64,000 nt of DNA, from assembly GCF_902713425.1 (NCBI RefSeq), contig NC_081217.1, forward strand, positions 19,694,659 through 19,758,658, in the 5' to 3' direction. The translations under genes were made by a program, and so were the position numbers. The stretch comes from Acipenser ruthenus (taxonomy: Eukaryota; Chordata; Actinopteri; Acipenseriformes; Acipenseridae). Position 1 is the first letter of the stretch. Each line of letters begins with the position of its first letter. Positions 61,256 to 64,000 of this stretch are shown here, piece after piece. A model generated the notes under the pieces. The model had not been told where the DNA came from, searched no databases, and worked only from the letters and a program-made list of their open reading frames with translations.

Positions 61256-62761
61256 ACGAACAGCTAGCCAAAGAATAATACACCCTCCCCATTAGTGGTG
61301 AAGTGTAATCACAGGATTTCTGAGGGTGATGTTCCACCATTGATGTTTGGAAAGTACAGCCTAGCAATCAGGTTAGCAACACAATAGTCCTTTATACACA
61401 CAGGTATTTTGATTTTTTTAAGAATTAATGTAACAATAAATAAGGTAACACACGTTTTAATAGTTCTTTATAGATTGTGAAGTAAAATCGGGTAATTTGT
61501 GTTTCAGAATGCAGGAAAATGGCGATTTGTAAACAATTTTCATAAGAAAATGTATTTTTTTTCACCTGCCGTCACATAATACATTGATTCTAGCATTACA
61601 ACATGTGTTTGGCTTTTCCTTCTTTTGTTCACCCTGTGAACGCAAACGTCCCAAGAGAACAAACCCCAGGTTACTGTTTGCAGAAACCTGCTTCTATTTA
61701 GCAATTCTGTGTCACTCCATTACATAAGCGCACTTTCACAAATACAACAAACTTTTCACAGTTTCTGTTGAACTAAAATAATAATTTAAAGAAAGAACAA
61801 AATGTATTAAGAGTACACAATTAAAAAGCAACTATTTATACGATTGTGAATTGCATGTTACAATAAATGTTTTGTGCCTAAATAAAAAAAATAGGTGCAG
61901 ACTAGTATACTTGTGCATACATCTGAAAGTTTAGTTTAGTTTAATTGTTGGATAGTCTTTAGGTGGACTCTAGGAAAGTTTTGAAGTGTATATAAGAATG
62001 TTAGAGAACCGTGTATGTTGGCTAAACATCTTGCCATACTCTCTATTAGTTTTGTAACTGTCACAATGCACAAATAATAGAGCTGGGATTTTGTGCATAA
62101 AGTTTTTTTTTCATGTTCTTCGCAAACATATGATCACTCTAGCAACGCATATCAGTCTTCTAAGAGCATTCATATGATCACTCTCGCAACGCATATCAGT
62201 CTTCTAAGAGCATCTATTGTTAGTTTTCAAGGTCAGTCATGTTAGTCTGAAGGAATTATTATTTAATTTATTTTAACTACACTGATCCAACACCAAATCA
62301 GTCATGATTAAACCAACATGTATTCCGTAGGAATAGGTTAAGTTTGGCAAAAATAAACATATTTGGTTATTTATTTATTTCTGTTGGCTATTTATGCGAA
62401 TTACTGTGTGTGAATTGAAAATAAATGTAATTAAAAAAAGACAACAGACAAAAACACTTTTTTTTATAATGTTTTATGGGCTTTACTTGAATATATGACA
62501 GGGGAAACAATACATTTCTTTTTTTTATAAATATCATATACATATTTATAAAGTCAATTACAGCTTAAACAGAAGTTTTCCTATAATCTGCACCTCCTAA
62601 CCTCCCTCTCTCGATGGACCTATTCTGCACAACAGGTTTGGATGGCCGATCTGTCGAGCATTGACTATAACTGGCATTAATTATGTACATAGTAAAACAA
62701 ACCATATACATTATTAACAATTGATATTGGGACAATAATACTTAAAGAACTAGCTGACCAT
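61256..62761. other. intergenic stretch
   Basis: AT-rich, holding the polyadenylation signal of the pseudogene and a 44-bp tandem duplication. No exon. Confidence 0.5.
62127..62214. repeat. 44-bp tandem duplication
   Basis: CATATGATCACTCTAGCAAC then GCATATCAGTCTTCTAAGAG then CATT occurs twice in a row, differing by one or two bases. Confidence 0.93.
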
Positions 62762-63570
62762 CTACAAATTCACAGCCTTGGCCAGTCCGATTCTGTTGTT
62801 GCCTCTGTCGAAGATGGAGAACCACTCCCTGATGAAGACATCTCCCAGGATCCAGAGCTGGTCATTACCGTTCTGACCAAAGCCAGTAGTGCAGCTCGAG
62901 CCCTCCTGTGACCAAACAAAAATAAATCAAAACCCACCAAACACAAGCTGCCCAGCAAAAACTGTTCAAAGAGCCTCAAAATATGCCAGCTCCATACTAT
63001 ATCCATTATCTCACAGCCAAATGCTGTCCAGGCTCACAGTATAATAATGCAGTTTCCTAAAACATAATGTGTACCCTGCTGTGATCACCAGTGACATCCT
63101 TGTGAATAACTACAACCGTTGGCTAGGTTCTCAGATCCATTTACTCTAAATCATCAGTTAAAAGGAAAAGCCCACACAATGAAATGACCAAACCAGAAGT
63201 AAACAACTCAGGCAGTCTTAAGCTGTTTCTTATTTGTTTTAGAATTTTTAATAGTTTTGAGAAGACACTACTATAGTAATAATAATTGTTAGCACTATCC
63301 TCCTCCTCCAGTAAAATAAATAAATGATTAGGCAGTCTAACAGATGGTTGGCGAACACCCTGTGTGGTTGGTTCAGTATGTTTACTCTAAGGTTTGATCC
63401 TATGACCTTCTGGCTCTGAGCCGGGCTGTGCTCTGTTGACTGTGGAAACATTTCTTTGAATAGTTCTGTACCTGGGAAACGTAAGCTGATGGAGGCAGAG
63501 AGAACTGATATCCGTTGATCTTGAAGGTGACATCCGGCATGCTTCCAAGGCTATTGCAGTTCACTATACT
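62762..63570 (-). CDS. pepsinogen A-like gene, last two exons
   Basis: Exon 8 (63570-63472) reads [19 protein letters not shown] and ends SAYVSQ. Exon 9 (62905-62762, stop TAG) reads [20 protein letters not shown], then [15 protein letters not shown]. Both are open, in phase 0, with good splice sites. Exon 7 and the rest are not seen in the remaining 430 bp and should lie beyond the right edge. Whether the whole gene works cannot be told. Confidence 0.85.
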
Positions 63571-63599
63571 CTGCTAAGATCAAGAACAATGAGTCCAAT

Positions 63600-64000
63600 T
63601 ATTTTTCCCCTCATCGCAGCAATTCCCCACACAGCTCAGGAGAGCTGAAGGTTCAGTGGGCGTCCTCCGATCCCACCACCAAGCCATTCCTATTACACCC
63701 AGGAACTTGAGAACTGGGTCAGCAAGCTACCGGCCTCTGGAGGACAAAGGCCAGCCCTGCAGGTGTCTGCCTGAGCTCACAAGGTGTCTGGTCGGTAGGG
63801 TGCGCTGGAGCGCAATAAGGAGAAACTGGCCTTGCTGGTTTTGCCTCCCTAACCCGCAAGATCACCAGAGCCAATGCCCAGCAAAGACCACCGACTTTGC
63901 ACAGCCAGGACACAAATCTGTGCTCCCCTGACTGTATGACTCACCCTGCAGACCATGCAGCCTTGCTTTTATCAGGTGGAGCTTTGTTTTTGTTTTAAAT
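63600..64000. other. unassigned sequence, probably repetitive
   Basis: GC-richer than its surroundings, with GCGCTGGAGCGCAATAAGGA and GGTGGGATCGGAGGACGCCC (minus strand). It looks like a SINE-type repeat, but I cannot name the family. No pepsinogen exon 7 here. Confidence 0.4.

Overview
This 64 kb window is vertebrate nuclear DNA with intron-rich genes, canonical GT-AG splice sites, tRNA-derived SINEs, MITEs, a non-LTR retroposon tail and many microsatellites. The gene content (stomach pepsinogens and CD300/pIgR-type immune receptors) and the repeat style suggest a ray-finned fish, possibly a sturgeon or paddlefish. The species guess is inference. No sequence search was run. All exon models were built by eye from splice sites, reading phase and family motifs.

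Left half (about 0-36 kb, + strand): a tandem family of CD300/CMRF35-like (pIgR-related) immunoglobulin-superfamily receptors. In order: (1) the 3' part of a receptor with a Thr-rich stalk, a transmembrane (TM) exon and three tail tyrosine motifs (773-3404); (2) a giant membrane mucin, one exon of about 1,930 codons of Thr/Pro repeats plus a TM exon and a tail cut short by a stop (8282-14934); (3) a decayed V-domain copy (16484-17221); (4) a copy with signal peptide, V domain and stalk but no TM exon (18596-21587); (5) a complete seven-exon, two-V-domain inhibitory receptor (25087-32056); (6) a divergent one-V-domain receptor (33326-35697). Wherever the exons can be seen they share one phase pattern (1-1-2-1-0), which shows common descent. 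The three complete tails each carry two ITIM/ITSM-type tyrosines and one YAN(I/V/L) motif.

Right half (about 37-64 kb): a pepsinogen cluster on both strands. Three genes have nine intact exons: a divergent one on the minus strand (37638-41536), a pepsinogen A on the minus strand (47016-51524), and a pepsinogen A on the plus strand (54303-57920). The last two stand head to head. Between and beside them lie a minus-strand relic of exons 7-9 (44759-45683), a plus-strand pseudogene that lost exons 2-3 with the first catalytic Asp (59161-61255), and the last two exons of a gene running off the right edge (62762-63570).

Interspersed are at least six SINE copies, four fold-back/MITE elements, a pair of LTR-like sequences in inverted orientation, a 27-bp and a 34-bp minisatellite, the kilobase-scale mucin VNTR, and an unassigned repeat shared by the receptor and pepsinogen halves. 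The main biology is receptor diversification by tandem duplication, domain loss and stalk expansion, next to birth-and-death evolution of pepsinogens.
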